DNA of 64,000 bases from an uncultured Acidimicrobiales bacterium (GCA_938041035.1 CALHYX010000005.1:1-64000); one strand, 5' to 3'. Positions 44,960 through 54,571 are shown, counted from the first letter of the stretch. Notes: a model not told the origin generated them from the letters alone. Made by a program: numbers and translations.

Positions 44960-45667
44960 TCATTTGCGCGTCAGGTTGGCGAGGAGATTCGGGAGTTCGG
45001 TGAACGATTCGGCGGTGAGGAAGTCGATGGTGGGGTCGGGTTCGACGATCTCCGCGGCCCAGGTCACAGCGTGGGGGATGTGGATCGCCCGCCCGCCGAG
45101 TTCGAGCACCGGCAAGATGTCGGATCGCACCGAGTTACCGACCATGACAAAAGCGGCCGGATCCACCGAGTGGTGGTCGAGCACCCTTCGATAGTCATCC
45201 GGGTTCTTCTCCGGCACGATCTCGGTCGCCCGGAAGTACCTCCGCAACCCGGAGGCCTCGATCTTGGTTCCCTGGTGGGTGAGGTCGCCCTTGGTGATCA
45301 GGATCAACGGGTAGTCGTGGGCCAACCCGCCGAGGGTCTCGGCGACCCCATCGAGCAGCTCGACCGGATGTTCGAGCAGCCACCGACCGAGTTCGACCAC
45401 CGAAGCGACCGCCGATGCGGGAAGTTGCCCATCGGTCAACGCGATCGCGTTCTCGATCATCGACAGCACGAACGACTTCACCCCGTAGCCATAGAGCGAG
45501 ACGTTCCGCTTCTCCACCTCCAGCAACGTCGACGCCACGACCGCCGGGTCGACTCCATGGTCGACGAGCAGATCCCGGTACTGCGTCTCAACCGCCTGGA
45601 ACGCCACCTCGCTGTGCCAGAGGGTGTCGTCGGCATCGATGCCGACGGTGATGTCGGAATCGGCCAC
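44960..45667 (-). CDS. HAD-superfamily hydrolase
   Basis: A 235-residue HAD phosphatase-like protein. Motif I is GIDADDTLW (nucleophile and acid/base Asp), motif II is LILITKGD (Thr), the Lys is in VPEKNPDDY, and motif IV is FVMVGNSVRSDILP, where one acidic residue is followed by others. The cap inserts between motifs I and II (C1 type). The GNSVRSD variant suggests a subgroup of phosphatases of unknown substrate. Its stop lies nine bases from a REP palindrome. Confidence 0.83.
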   Translation of the reverse strand: MADSDITVGIDADDTLWHSEVAFQAVETQYRDLLVDHGVDPAVVASTLLEVEKRNVSLYGYGVKSFVLSMIENAIALTDGQLPASAVASVVELGRWLLEHPVELLDGVAETLGGLAHDYPLILITKGDLTHQGTKIEASGLRRYFRATEIVPEKNPDDYRRVLDHHSVDPAAFVMVGNSVRSDILPVLELGGRAIHIPHAVTWAAEIVEPDPTIDFLTAESFTELPNLLANLTRK

Positions 45668-45670
45668 CGA

Positions 45671-46252
45671 TCAGCCGTACTTTCTGGTGTGCAGCTTCGC
45701 CGCCTGGGCCATCCAGTTATCGCGGCGAATTCGGCCGGTGAAGCCCTCGAGCTTGGCGTCGAGTTCGTCGATACCGGCCTCGTCGAGGGCGGCGACGTCG
45801 GCAAAGCTCGTCACCCCATTGGCGTGGAGGAGGCCTTCGAGCTTCGGCCCGACTCCGGAGATGAGCTTGAGGTCGTCGGCTTCGACCTCATCTTCGGCGT
45901 CGACCTCATCCTCGGCGTCGACGGCAGGGGAGGCATCGTCGATAGCGGCGCCAGCGGTGGAGACCACATCGGGAGCCGTGCCCTCAACCGCGGCGGTTGC
46001 GACCATCGGCGGCGCTACCGTCGCCACCGCCCCGTCCCCGCCTCCGGTCGTGAGCTCCGCCGGCGCATCGAGGAGCGCTAGGCGCGCCTGCTCGCTGTCG
46101 CGCAACCGCTGCCGGGTCTCGGCCAACTCAACCTCGACCGACGTCGTGTCGTCCGCCACGGCCCGAGTGCGGCCGATCAACCAGCCGATGAGGATGCCGA
46201 GCGCGAACGCCAGAATCATCCACACGAATATCTCGCCGAGTACGTACCACAT
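45671..46252 (-). CDS. Membrane-anchored protein with C-terminal helix-hairpin-helix (HhH5-like) domain
   Basis: A 193-residue protein: N-terminal transmembrane helix (IFVWMILAFALGILIGWLIG), a short coiled coil (VEVELAETRQRLRDSEQARL), an acidic Ala-rich linker, and a C-terminal domain LKLISGVGPKLEGLLHANGV of the helix-hairpin-helix type found in ribosomal-protein-like and NADH-dehydrogenase-associated proteins. DNA binding by such single domains is not assured. It lies between a HAD gene (3-base gap) and a BON/OmpA gene (41-base gap) on the same strand, probably one transcript. Confidence 0.72.
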   Translation of the reverse strand: MWYVLGEIFVWMILAFALGILIGWLIGRTRAVADDTTSVEVELAETRQRLRDSEQARLALLDAPAELTTGGGDGAVATVAPPMVATAAVEGTAPDVVSTAGAAIDDASPAVDAEDEVDAEDEVEADDLKLISGVGPKLEGLLHANGVTSFADVAALDEAGIDELDAKLEGFTGRIRRDNWMAQAAKLHTRKYG

Positions 46253-46293
46253 GTTCTCTTGAGCTTTCTGGTCTGGTTGACGGTGGGCGCCGG

Positions 46294-47814
46294 CTACGGG
46301 GCGCGGACTTCGAAGGCGACGCGCCGATTCTGGGCAAAGTCGTCTTCGTCGGCTTCGTTGGGGACGACCAATTCGGTTTCGCCTCGCCCCTCGGCGGTCA
46401 GGCGGTCGACATCGATGCCGGCGAACACGAGGTACAGCTCGACCGCTTCGGCCCGGCCCTGGCTGAGTTGCAGATTGTCGCCGGCATCGCCCCGGCTGTC
46501 GGTGTGGCCGGCGATGGTGACGAGCGGTTCGGGATACTCGTTGAGGGCGATCACCGCCCGGTCGAGGATGGCGATCGCTTCGGCGGTGAGTGAGTCCGAG
46601 CCGGTTTCGAACAGCGTGACCGCCGCCAGCTCGGCGTTCAGTGCATCGAGTTCGGTGGTGAGGGCCGCGACGTCGTCCGGTGCGTCCGTCTCCTCCGTGG
46701 AGACCTCGGCCGCGCCGCGGACGTTCACGATCGCGTCGGTCAACGCCGCGGTCGCCGCCGCGCCGTTCGTGGTCGCTCGCACCGTCAGCGCCCCCGACCG
46801 CACCGTCGCCCGACCTTCGATGACCGGGTCCGCGGTCAGGTCGTCGAGCAACCCGGCGAGAGCCGCGACGCGCTCGTCGGATCCCTCGAGCGCGGCGGGA
46901 AGGTCGGAGACCTCGAGCTCATCGATCACGTTGGCGCGCCCCACCGCCGCTTCCGCGGCGCCGACCAGTTCGTTGCGCTGCTCGTTGTTCACGACCACGC
47001 CGGTGAGCCGGATGATGCCGTCGCCCACTTCGGCGACGACATCGACGGCGCCGACCTCCTGCTCGAGGACGGTGAGCGTGGTCTGGCCCCCGGCGCCGGA
47101 AACCGCCTCAACAATCGCGTCGCCCGCCCCCTGCTCGGTCACCAGCGCATCGATCGACAATTCGTCGCCCCGCAGTGACCCGGAGGCCGACACGACCGCG
47201 GGGTCGGCCAAGGGCTCCAAGGCCGCAGCCAACGCGTCGACTCGGGCGCGATCACCGGTCAGCGCCGCCGGGAGTTCGACGACGTCGAGTTGGTCGGTGA
47301 CCGGCGCGCCGAACGCTCGGCGCGCCGCCGCGATCAGCCGGTCGTGCTGAGCGACCGTGAGCACCGTGCCGGACACGACGATCGCCCCATCGCCCACCGC
47401 GATGTCCACGTCGACGGTGCCCGTCTCGGCGGCCGGAACGCGAAGCTCGGTGACATCGGCATCTCGGATGCCCCACTCGCGGGTGAGGAGGGCATCGATT
47501 CGCTGGGCTTCGCCGAGCGAGGTGACATCGCCGCTGACCTCGACGCTGCGCCCGTCCATGGCCAGCTCCAGGCGGGAGGTGTCGAAGCCGTTCTCCTCCA
47601 GGCGCTCGTTCGCCTGGCCTTCCAGGTGGTCCTCGATGTGGGGCAGACCCCATAGGGCGGCCGCGGCGTACAGAGCCAAAAAGCCGAAACCACCGAGGTA
47701 CCAGAAGCCCAGCCGTCGGCGTCGAAGCCGACTGCCGTAGCGACCCGGCGTCGAGGGGTCATCCGCGCCGGTGCGAGGAGACGCTGACGCTGGTTGGGGG
47801 AGGACTTCGTCCAT
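46294..47814 (-). CDS. Multi-BON, OmpA-domain envelope protein
   Basis: A 506-residue protein: basic cytoplasmic N-terminus, one transmembrane helix (YLGGFGFLALYAAAALWGL), then about four BON-like repeats (VEVSGDVTSLGEAQRIDALL; IVVSGTVLTVAQHDRLIAAA; IRLTGVVVNNEQRNELVGAA) and a C-terminal OmpA domain (TIAGHTDSRGDAGDNLQLSQ and the FEVRAP end). It is like the 24495 protein but with expanded BON units. ATG 47814 is chosen; a TTG at 47829 is in frame. It probably spans from membrane to peptidoglycan. Confidence 0.82.
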   Translation of the reverse strand: MDEVLPQPASASPRTGADDPSTPGRYGSRLRRRRLGFWYLGGFGFLALYAAAALWGLPHIEDHLEGQANERLEENGFDTSRLELAMDGRSVEVSGDVTSLGEAQRIDALLTREWGIRDADVTELRVPAAETGTVDVDIAVGDGAIVVSGTVLTVAQHDRLIAAARRAFGAPVTDQLDVVELPAALTGDRARVDALAAALEPLADPAVVSASGSLRGDELSIDALVTEQGAGDAIVEAVSGAGGQTTLTVLEQEVGAVDVVAEVGDGIIRLTGVVVNNEQRNELVGAAEAAVGRANVIDELEVSDLPAALEGSDERVAALAGLLDDLTADPVIEGRATVRSGALTVRATTNGAAATAALTDAIVNVRGAAEVSTEETDAPDDVAALTTELDALNAELAAVTLFETGSDSLTAEAIAILDRAVIALNEYPEPLVTIAGHTDSRGDAGDNLQLSQGRAEAVELYLVFAGIDVDRLTAEGRGETELVVPNEADEDDFAQNRRVAFEVRAP

Positions 47815-47925
47815 CGACGGCACGCTCAAACGGGTTCGAAAAACGGTGGGACTGCGTGGTCATCGTAGTTACTTGCGACCCAGCATTGCTGCCATCGAGG
47901 CGTCGGGGTGTACGGTCGTTACGGT

Positions 47926-48621
47926 ATGAAGCATCTTTGTGCGCGCACCGGCTGTGGCGGCACCGCCGTCGGCGCGTTCGTCGCGAACCTGCGAGACCGT
48001 GAAGCGTGGCTGGTCGACCTCGAGTCCGATCTCGATGGGGCGGTCACGTTGTGCCGGATGCACCTCGACCGATTCTCGGTACCCACCGGCTGGGCGATCA
48101 GCGATGAGCGGTCCGCCGAGCAGGCCCCGAACGGACGCCGGATGGCGGCCACTGAGGTCCCGGAATCGATTGAGCTCCCAGACTCGACCGTCGAGTCCAG
48201 CACCGATGAGTCGCCCGATCCCGCCGAATCGGACCCGGTCGCCGGTCCGGACCGCACGCCCGACCCCGCGTCGGCCACCGACGAGACCGACCCGACCGAT
48301 GAGCCAGACGAGGCCGAAGCCGCCACCGAACCCGACGGACGGTGGAGCGGGCCCGCCCGCAACGACCGGTTGGACATCCTCGATGCCGAGTCACCGCTGC
48401 TGGCCCGGGCCTTTGGTTCGGACCGACCTCGGCGCACCGCCGTGTTCGAGCGATCGACCGGCCCCACCGGCACCCCGCCTCGAAGCCCGGCCAAGACCAC
48501 CACCGGCGACGATGAGATGAACGGCGATGAAGACGCCGACCCCGGACCTGACGGTCTCCTCATTCAGCTGCCGTTCCCCGACCTGGCCGGTGCACCCACT
48601 TCTGGTGACAGCACCAGCTAA
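47926..48621 (+). CDS. DUF3499-family protein
   Basis: A 231-residue protein starting MKHLCARTGCGGTAVGAFVANLRDR at ATG 47926. The N-terminal ~60 residues match DUF3499, an actinobacterial domain with paired Cys (C5, C10), the REAWLVDLESD segment, and LCRMHLDRFSVPTGW, probably a zinc-binding module. The rest is an acidic Pro/Asp-rich linker and a short C-terminal tail (LLIQLPFPDLAGAP). Function is unknown. It is three bases upstream of the beta-propeller gene. Confidence 0.8.
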   Translation: MKHLCARTGCGGTAVGAFVANLRDREAWLVDLESDLDGAVTLCRMHLDRFSVPTGWAISDERSAEQAPNGRRMAATEVPESIELPDSTVESSTDESPDPAESDPVAGPDRTPDPASATDETDPTDEPDEAEAATEPDGRWSGPARNDRLDILDAESPLLARAFGSDRPRRTAVFERSTGPTGTPPRSPAKTTTGDDEMNGDEDADPGPDGLLIQLPFPDLAGAPTSGDSTS

Positions 48622-48624
48622 TCG

Positions 48625-50166
48625 ATGACCAGCGGGTGGCTTGGTTGGACCGGCCGCGTCGGCACCGGCGTAGCCCTCGTCGGCGCGCTCGCCGCGGTGA
48701 GCGTCGCCTACGCCCCCGACACCGCGCGCAACGACACCGCACCCCCACCGACGATCACCACCACCACCCTCGCTCCCCCGCCGACCACGGCGCCGCCACC
48801 CACCACCACAACGCTGCCTCCGTTCGATGGCTGGGTGAACCCGGCATCGTCGGGCCGCCCCTGGGACACGGTGACCGAAGGCTTGTTGACGTTTCGGGGT
48901 AACCCGACGCGCACCTATTACGGCGAGGGCCCCGTACCGGCCAGCCCGGTGGTGCGCTGGTCGTTTCCGGAGTCCGGGCAGCTGTGTTCGCTATCGAGCG
49001 TGGGCGGTGAGGCCATCCAGTGGTGTGGTACCGGCTGGACCGGCCAACCATCGGTCTTCGTGCGCGACGGCCGCACCTGGGTAACGTTCGGAAGCTACGG
49101 CGCCGCCGTGCACTTTCTCGACGGCACGACCGGCGAGCGACTCCTGCCCGACCATCCGGTGGGCGACATCATCAAGGGTTCGGTGACCGTCGACCCCGAC
49201 GGGTTCCCGCTGCTGTACTCGGGTTCGCGCGACAACTTCTTCCACATCATCGCCACCGACCGCGACACCCCGACCGAGTTGTGGAAGCTGTCGGCCGACG
49301 CGGTGTCGCCAACCCGATGGAACAACGACTGGGACGGCTCGGCGATGATCATCGACGACTACCTGTTCGAGGGCGGCGAGAACAGCCAGTTCCACATCGT
49401 GAAGCTGAACCGGGGGTACGACGCCGACGGACTGGTCACCGTCGATCCGGAACTGGTGTTCAACGCGCCGGGTTGGGACGACGACCTGATCAACCGGGTG
49501 GGCGGCAACGTGTCGATCGAGAATTCGGTGGCCATATCCGGCAATACGGTCTATTTCGCCAACAGCGGCGGGTTGGTCCAGGGGTGGGACATCACCGGCC
49601 TGGCCGATGGGGTGACCCCGGAACGGGTCTTTCGCTACTGGGCCGGCGACGACATCGATGCGTCGATCGTGATCGATGGCGAAGGCATGTTGTACGTCGG
49701 CGTCGAGTACGAGCGCGGCAACGGCCGCAGCCAGGAGCTCGGTCAGATCCTGAAGCTCGACCCAACGAATCCCGATGACCCCCTCGTCTGGGGCGTGCAG
49801 GAGCGGCCCTACCTGAATTCGGGCGTCTGGGGTACGCCGGCGCTGTATCGAGACATCGTGATCGTCGACACCGACGAGGGCAAGGTGCTTGGGCTCGACC
49901 AGGCGACCGGCGAGGAACGGTGGTCATTCAAGCTCCAGGGGCCGACGTGGCAGTCGCCCGTGGTCGTCGACGACGTCTTGATCATCGGCGATTGCAACGG
50001 TGTGCTTCACGGGTACGACGTGGCCGATACCACGGCTGCGCCGGTGGAGCTGTGGCAGGTCAACCTCGGCGGCTGCATCGAGTCAACGCCGGCGGTGTGG
50101 AACGGCTGGATCTATGTCGGCACCCGGGCCGGCAAGTTCTACGCCCTGGCCGACCCATCGTCGTAG
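48625..50166 (+). CDS. Exported PQQ-like beta-propeller protein
   Basis: A 513-residue protein with an N-terminal hydrophobic segment (VGTGVALVGALAAVSVAYA) that is a signal peptide or anchor, a Thr/Pro-rich spacer (PPPTTAPPPTTTTLPP), then repeated PQQ/WD-type blades (GTPALYRDIVIVDTDEGKVL, YVGTRAGKFYALADPSS). No metal or PQQ ligands can be assigned, so it is more likely a binding or scaffold propeller than a dehydrogenase. It follows DUF3499 by 3 bases. Confidence 0.83.
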   Translation: MTSGWLGWTGRVGTGVALVGALAAVSVAYAPDTARNDTAPPPTITTTTLAPPPTTAPPPTTTTLPPFDGWVNPASSGRPWDTVTEGLLTFRGNPTRTYYGEGPVPASPVVRWSFPESGQLCSLSSVGGEAIQWCGTGWTGQPSVFVRDGRTWVTFGSYGAAVHFLDGTTGERLLPDHPVGDIIKGSVTVDPDGFPLLYSGSRDNFFHIIATDRDTPTELWKLSADAVSPTRWNNDWDGSAMIIDDYLFEGGENSQFHIVKLNRGYDADGLVTVDPELVFNAPGWDDDLINRVGGNVSIENSVAISGNTVYFANSGGLVQGWDITGLADGVTPERVFRYWAGDDIDASIVIDGEGMLYVGVEYERGNGRSQELGQILKLDPTNPDDPLVWGVQERPYLNSGVWGTPALYRDIVIVDTDEGKVLGLDQATGEERWSFKLQGPTWQSPVVVDDVLIIGDCNGVLHGYDVADTTAAPVELWQVNLGGCIESTPAVWNGWIYVGTRAGKFYALADPSS

Positions 50167-50193
50167 CCAAGATCGCCCTAGCCAAGATCGCCC
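50164..50193. repeat. Two tandem copies of a 15-base unit
   Basis: TAGCCAAGATCGCCC occurs at 50164-50178 and again at 50179-50193, and TAGCC begins a third time. The first TAG is the stop of the propeller gene; the third region (50193-50195) is the complement of the TAG stop of the converging MFS gene. A slipped duplication would have created this short spacer. Confidence 0.7.
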
Positions 50194-51929
50194 TAGCCGG
50201 CCTCGTCGCTCGATGTCGTCGGTCGCCATGCGACGTCGTCGTCGATCTCCACGCCGTCGACCGACGACACCACGGGGGCGGCCGGCTGTTCGGTCCAGCT
50301 CGGAGTCTCGGCTCCAGGCGGCACCGGGGGCGGGGGTGGCGGCGGAGGCGGGGACGCGTCGAGGTCCATCGTGAGCGGGGCGACGGGCGGGGATGGAGCA
50401 GGCGGCGCGGGAGGCGTCGCTCCTCCGGGTGGGGCGGGGTTCGGCCAGACCGCGGTGAGGTCCTCGACCGGCGGATCCGACGGTTCGGGCGACTGACCCG
50501 GTTCGAGCGGCGCCATCACCGTCGTCGGCGTCGACGCGGCGGTTCCGGGCATGACCGTGGTCGGATCCGGTCCGGTCGAGGGCGACGGACCAGCCATTTG
50601 AGGGATCGGTCGGCGGGAGCCGACGAAGTACACCGCGGTGGTTACCCCGGTGGTCGCCGCGACGACGATGTAGCCGAGGCGGCTGCCGAGCGAACCGGCG
50701 AACGGAATGATGACGGGCAGGAAGGCGCCGATGACCCAGGCCAGTTGGAACCGCGCCTCAAAGGTGGCGAACGACCGGCCGTGGTTGGCGCCGGGTGCGC
50801 TTCGTTGCACCAGCGAATCGAAGGCCAGCTTTCCGGATGACGCAGCCAAACCCACGCCACCGGCGAGAAACACCGCGCCGATCACGCCCCCGACCCAGGA
50901 CGCCATCGCCGCGCCCGTCAGCGCGATGCCGAGGGCGCCGAGCAACATGTTCTCCTCCGAGATGCGCTGGCGAAGGACCGGGGCGAAGCGGGCGCCGATG
51001 AGCGCGCCTGCGCCCGCGGCCAACCCCACCACACCGAAGTGCCAGGCCGGCGCCTGCGGGTCGCCGAACACGTCGACCCCGCGGTTGACGGCCCAGGCCA
51101 CGCCGGCACCCGCGCCCTGGCGGGTGACGTCGACCCCGTCGCCGCCGCCGCGCAGCTCAAAGGCCAGGAGGAAGGTGATGAACCCGACAACGCCGCGCAA
51201 CACGCCCATGGCGACCGCCGCCAGCCGAATCGGCAGGCTGCGCAACACCGCGGTCTCGTCGTCGCTTGGCGCCACATCTTCGGACGTGTCGAGCTTCGGG
51301 ACCGCAAAGCTCTGCGCCGTGGCCGCCAGGAAGATCACCATCGCCAGTCCGGCCGACCACGCGGGCCCACCGAGCAGGGCGAACAGTGCGCTGACGCCGC
51401 CGCCGCATAGGCCGGAGATCGCCGAGATCAACGCCAGCTTGGAGTTCTTCTCGACCAACTCGTCGTCGGTGGCGACCAGATGCGGAACCATGGCGCTCTT
51501 GGCGATGTGGTAGCCCTTTTGCAAAACGAGCATCCCGAACGCTTCGGGGAAAAGCAGCGGGCTGTCGATGTGCCCGATCATGAAGAAGGCGATGAGGGCC
51601 CGGGCCACGATCGAACCAATGATGACCCCTCGGCGGCCACCCTTGAAGCGGTCGATGGCCGGGCCGATGAGCGGTGTCACGACGGCGAAGGGGGCGATCG
51701 TCAGCACGAGGTACAGCGCAACCCGACCGCGCGCGGCGCTCGGATCGATGGAGAAGAAGATCGAGCCGGCGAGCGCGACCGCGATCGCGCCGTCGGCGGC
51801 CGCGCTCAGCGCGTGGGTGCGCGCCAGCCGACCGAACGGCGACAGCCGAAGCCGCGGGTTTGGGGCCGCCCTCTGGCCGGCCGACTTCTTGGCTTTGGGG
51901 AGCGGGCGCCAACCCGACTCGTCGTTCAC
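50193..51929 (-). CDS. MFS-like membrane protein with proline-rich C-terminal tail
   Basis: A 578-residue protein. Residues ~30-430 contain about eleven to twelve hydrophobic helices of an MFS fold (PLIGPAIDRFKGGRRGVIIGS is the loop-2 signature). The last ~145 residues are disordered and Pro-rich (PPPPPPPPPVPPG), unusual for transporters and perhaps a protein-binding tail. The GTG start at 51929 follows the antisense gap. It may be a pseudo-transporter or a lipid-related permease; the substrate is unknown. Confidence 0.8.
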   Translation of the reverse strand: MNDESGWRPLPKAKKSAGQRAAPNPRLRLSPFGRLARTHALSAAADGAIAVALAGSIFFSIDPSAARGRVALYLVLTIAPFAVVTPLIGPAIDRFKGGRRGVIIGSIVARALIAFFMIGHIDSPLLFPEAFGMLVLQKGYHIAKSAMVPHLVATDDELVEKNSKLALISAISGLCGGGVSALFALLGGPAWSAGLAMVIFLAATAQSFAVPKLDTSEDVAPSDDETAVLRSLPIRLAAVAMGVLRGVVGFITFLLAFELRGGGDGVDVTRQGAGAGVAWAVNRGVDVFGDPQAPAWHFGVVGLAAGAGALIGARFAPVLRQRISEENMLLGALGIALTGAAMASWVGGVIGAVFLAGGVGLAASSGKLAFDSLVQRSAPGANHGRSFATFEARFQLAWVIGAFLPVIIPFAGSLGSRLGYIVVAATTGVTTAVYFVGSRRPIPQMAGPSPSTGPDPTTVMPGTAASTPTTVMAPLEPGQSPEPSDPPVEDLTAVWPNPAPPGGATPPAPPAPSPPVAPLTMDLDASPPPPPPPPPVPPGAETPSWTEQPAAPVVSSVDGVEIDDDVAWRPTTSSDEAG

Positions 51930-51983
51930 GACCCCAATGCTAGAACCTGACGGCCGAACCCGGAGCGCGCTCGGTCGCCGGGA

Positions 51984-52424
51984 TCAGCGCTTGGCCGTGG
52001 CGATGAGCATTCGTTCGATCAGGGACGCGAGCACCGCACGGTCCCGGGCGTAGCTCAGGCGCTTGGCCGCCCGTTCGACCGGAAGCCAGGCAATCTCGTC
52101 GACCTCGTCGTTGACGACGAACTTCCCCCCGGTCGCCGTCATCTCCCAGTAGCGCACCTCTTTGAGGCGCAGGCGCCGATCCCGGTACTGGATCGGAGGA
52201 AGCCGTTTACCCCGCTCGCAGACCAGCCCAGTCTCTTCGAGCACCTCGCGCACCGCCGCGTCGCGCCAGCGCTCATCGGGCTCGACCTTGCCCTTGGGAA
52301 AGCTCCAGTCGTCATAGCGCGGCCGGTGTACCAGGAGGACCTGCACCTCGCCCGACTTTCGCCGCACGACCACCCCGCCGGCGGCGCGCACCTCAACCTG
52401 CTGGGACTCCGACGAAGGGCTCAT
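51984..52424 (-). CDS. mutT1: MutT1-like NUDIX hydrolase
   Basis: A 146-residue NUDIX protein with KGKVEPDERWRDAAVREVLE then ETGL, the full NUDIX box, and AAGGVVVRRKSGEVQVLLVHRPRYDDWSFPKG before it. Its gene overlaps the start of... the ppk1 stop by four bases (ATGA), the same partnership as mycobacterial mutT1-ppk1. Mycobacterial MutT1 carries an additional C-terminal histidine-phosphatase domain that is absent here. Likely substrates are 8-oxo-dGTP or diadenosine polyphosphates. Confidence 0.85.
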   Translation of the reverse strand: MSPSSESQQVEVRAAGGVVVRRKSGEVQVLLVHRPRYDDWSFPKGKVEPDERWRDAAVREVLEETGLVCERGKRLPPIQYRDRRLRLKEVRYWEMTATGGKFVVNDEVDEIAWLPVERAAKRLSYARDRAVLASLIERMLIATAKR

Positions 52425-54553
52425 CGCGGCTGCCCCGCGCGTTGTTCGGCCAGACTCTGGAACTCATCGTGGGCGTTTCGCCCGGTCGCACCGCCGGCCC
52501 ACTGCCAAACCCCGCGGGCGTCGAGGGTCCAGGCGAGTTCGTCATCGGCCAGTTCGACCGCGATCATCTCTGCCATCCGGGCCTCCAACTGCGGATCGCG
52601 GATCGGCGCGACGACTTCGATCCGTCGATCGAGGTTCCGGGGCATCAGATCCGCCGAGCCAATATAGGTGGTGGCCAGCCCGAGCCCGGCCGCTGACGAG
52701 AAGCGGAACACCCGAGAGTGCTCCAGGTAGCGCCCGATGATCGAGCGGACCCGAATGTTGTCGGACAGGCCCGGAACCCCGGGGCGCAGACAACAGATGC
52801 CTCGCACGATCAGATCGCACTGCACGCCGGCCTGCGAAGCCTCGTACAACAGGTCGATCAACCCGGGGTCGACCAAGCTGTTCATCTTCATCACGAGCGA
52901 CCCGTTCTCGGCCCGCATCTCCTCGCGGATGAGCTCTTCGAGTTTGGGCCGCAACGAATCGGGCGCGACGAGCAGCTGCCGGAAGGCGAGATCTCGGCCG
53001 TACCCCGTGAGCATGTTGAACAGGTCGGCGACGTCATCGCCGATCTCGTCGTCGGCGGTCAACAACCCAAGGTCGGTGTAGAGCCGGGCGGTGCGATGGT
53101 TGTAGTTGCCGGTGCCGATGTGGCAGTACCGGCGGATGCCGTCGGCGTCGGCTCGTACGACCATGCAGGCCTTGGAGTGGATCTTCAACCCCACGAGTCC
53201 GTAGGCCACGTGCACGCCGGCCTGCTCCAGCCGCTTGGCCCAGGTGATGTTGGCCTCTTCGTCGAAGCGGGCCTTGAGCTCGATGAGAACCGCGACCTGT
53301 TTGCCCGCCTCGGCCGCCCGGATGAGCGACTGAATGATCGGGCTGTCGCCCGAGGTCCGGTACAACGTCATCTTGATGGCCAAAACGTCTTTGTCATTTG
53401 CGGCCTGGCGCAGAAATTCAACGACCGAACTGGTGAACGACGAATACGGGTGATGCATCAACACATCCGAGCGACGCAGCGCGGCGAAGATGTCGATCGC
53501 CTCGTGCTCGGGGGGCTGGAGATCGCGTTCGGTGACCGGGCTCCACGACGGGCGTTGCAGATCGGGGCGATCGAGCTCGACGAGCTGTTCGAGCCCCGTC
53601 ATGTCGATCAAACCACCGGTCTCATAGATCGCGTCATCGTCGAGGTCGAGCTCGCGGCGCAACAGTTCGCGCACTTCGCCGGTCATCGACCGCTGGACTT
53701 CGAGCCGCACCGCCGAACCAAAGCGACGGCGGCGCAACTCGAGCTCGACGGCGGACAGCAGGTCGTCGGCCTGCTCTTCCTGGAAGGTGAGGTCGCCGTT
53801 TCGGGTGACCCGGAAGGTGTGGTGCTCGACCACATCCATACCGTGGAACAGCCGGCCGATGTGGGCGACGATGACCTGCTCGAGGGGAACGAACCGACGA
53901 CCGCCATCGGCGGCGACGAAGCGGGGCAGGAGATCGGGGACCTTCAGCCGGGCGTAGCGCCGGTCGCCGCTGGCGCCGTCCTCGAGCACGATGGCCAGAT
54001 TGAGCGAGAGGTCCGAGATGTACGGAAACGGGTGACCGGGGTCGATGGCAAGGGGCGTGAGGATGGGAAAGACCCGCTCCTCGAACAACGCGGCGATGTC
54101 GGCCCGGTCGAGAGCCGTCAGTGCGGCGTAGTCACAGATCTCCACACCGTTCTCGGCCAGGATCGGCCGAAGCATCTGGCCAAAGATCTGTTCCTGGGTG
54201 GCCGTGAGTCCGTGGACCACCGAGCGGATGGCCTGGAGCTGGGCGCTCGGCGTTCGGCCATCGGCGGTGAGCCGGGTAACGCCGCCGGCCACCTGGTCGG
54301 CCAGACCGGCGACGCGCACCTGAAAGAACTCGTCGAGATTGCGGGCGACGATGGCCAGATAGCGCAACCGGTCGAGCGGCGCGTTCGCGGGGTCGGCGGC
54401 AAGGGCGAGCACCCGCTCGTCAAAGGCGAGCCAGGACAGCTCGCGGTTCAGGAAGCGGGTTTCGTTGGTGTCGTAGCCGCCGACGGTGGTGAACGATTCG
54501 CGGTGCAGACCAGGGGGTTCGGCTGACGCATCCACGTCGGCGAGGCTTGTCAC
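52421..54553 (-). CDS. ppk1: Polyphosphate kinase 1
   Basis: A 710-residue enzyme that polymerises ATP gamma-phosphate into polyphosphate. N-terminal domain: NRELSWLAFDERVLALA; catalytic region: LKARFDEEANITWAKRLE, KIHSKACMVVR and HIGTGNYNHRTARLYTD with the phosphorylated His; C-terminal second His/Arg region RDLDRR-type (MPRNLDRRIEVVAPI). The GTG start has AAGGAAG seven or eight bases upstream. It is co-translated with mutT1, and a ROK kinase gene lies 18 bases before it on the same strand. Confidence 0.95.
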   Translation of the reverse strand: MTSLADVDASAEPPGLHRESFTTVGGYDTNETRFLNRELSWLAFDERVLALAADPANAPLDRLRYLAIVARNLDEFFQVRVAGLADQVAGGVTRLTADGRTPSAQLQAIRSVVHGLTATQEQIFGQMLRPILAENGVEICDYAALTALDRADIAALFEERVFPILTPLAIDPGHPFPYISDLSLNLAIVLEDGASGDRRYARLKVPDLLPRFVAADGGRRFVPLEQVIVAHIGRLFHGMDVVEHHTFRVTRNGDLTFQEEQADDLLSAVELELRRRRFGSAVRLEVQRSMTGEVRELLRRELDLDDDAIYETGGLIDMTGLEQLVELDRPDLQRPSWSPVTERDLQPPEHEAIDIFAALRRSDVLMHHPYSSFTSSVVEFLRQAANDKDVLAIKMTLYRTSGDSPIIQSLIRAAEAGKQVAVLIELKARFDEEANITWAKRLEQAGVHVAYGLVGLKIHSKACMVVRADADGIRRYCHIGTGNYNHRTARLYTDLGLLTADDEIGDDVADLFNMLTGYGRDLAFRQLLVAPDSLRPKLEELIREEMRAENGSLVMKMNSLVDPGLIDLLYEASQAGVQCDLIVRGICCLRPGVPGLSDNIRVRSIIGRYLEHSRVFRFSSAAGLGLATTYIGSADLMPRNLDRRIEVVAPIRDPQLEARMAEMIAVELADDELAWTLDARGVWQWAGGATGRNAHDEFQSLAEQRAGQPR

Positions 54554-54571
54554 CTGGTCGCTTCCTTTCCG

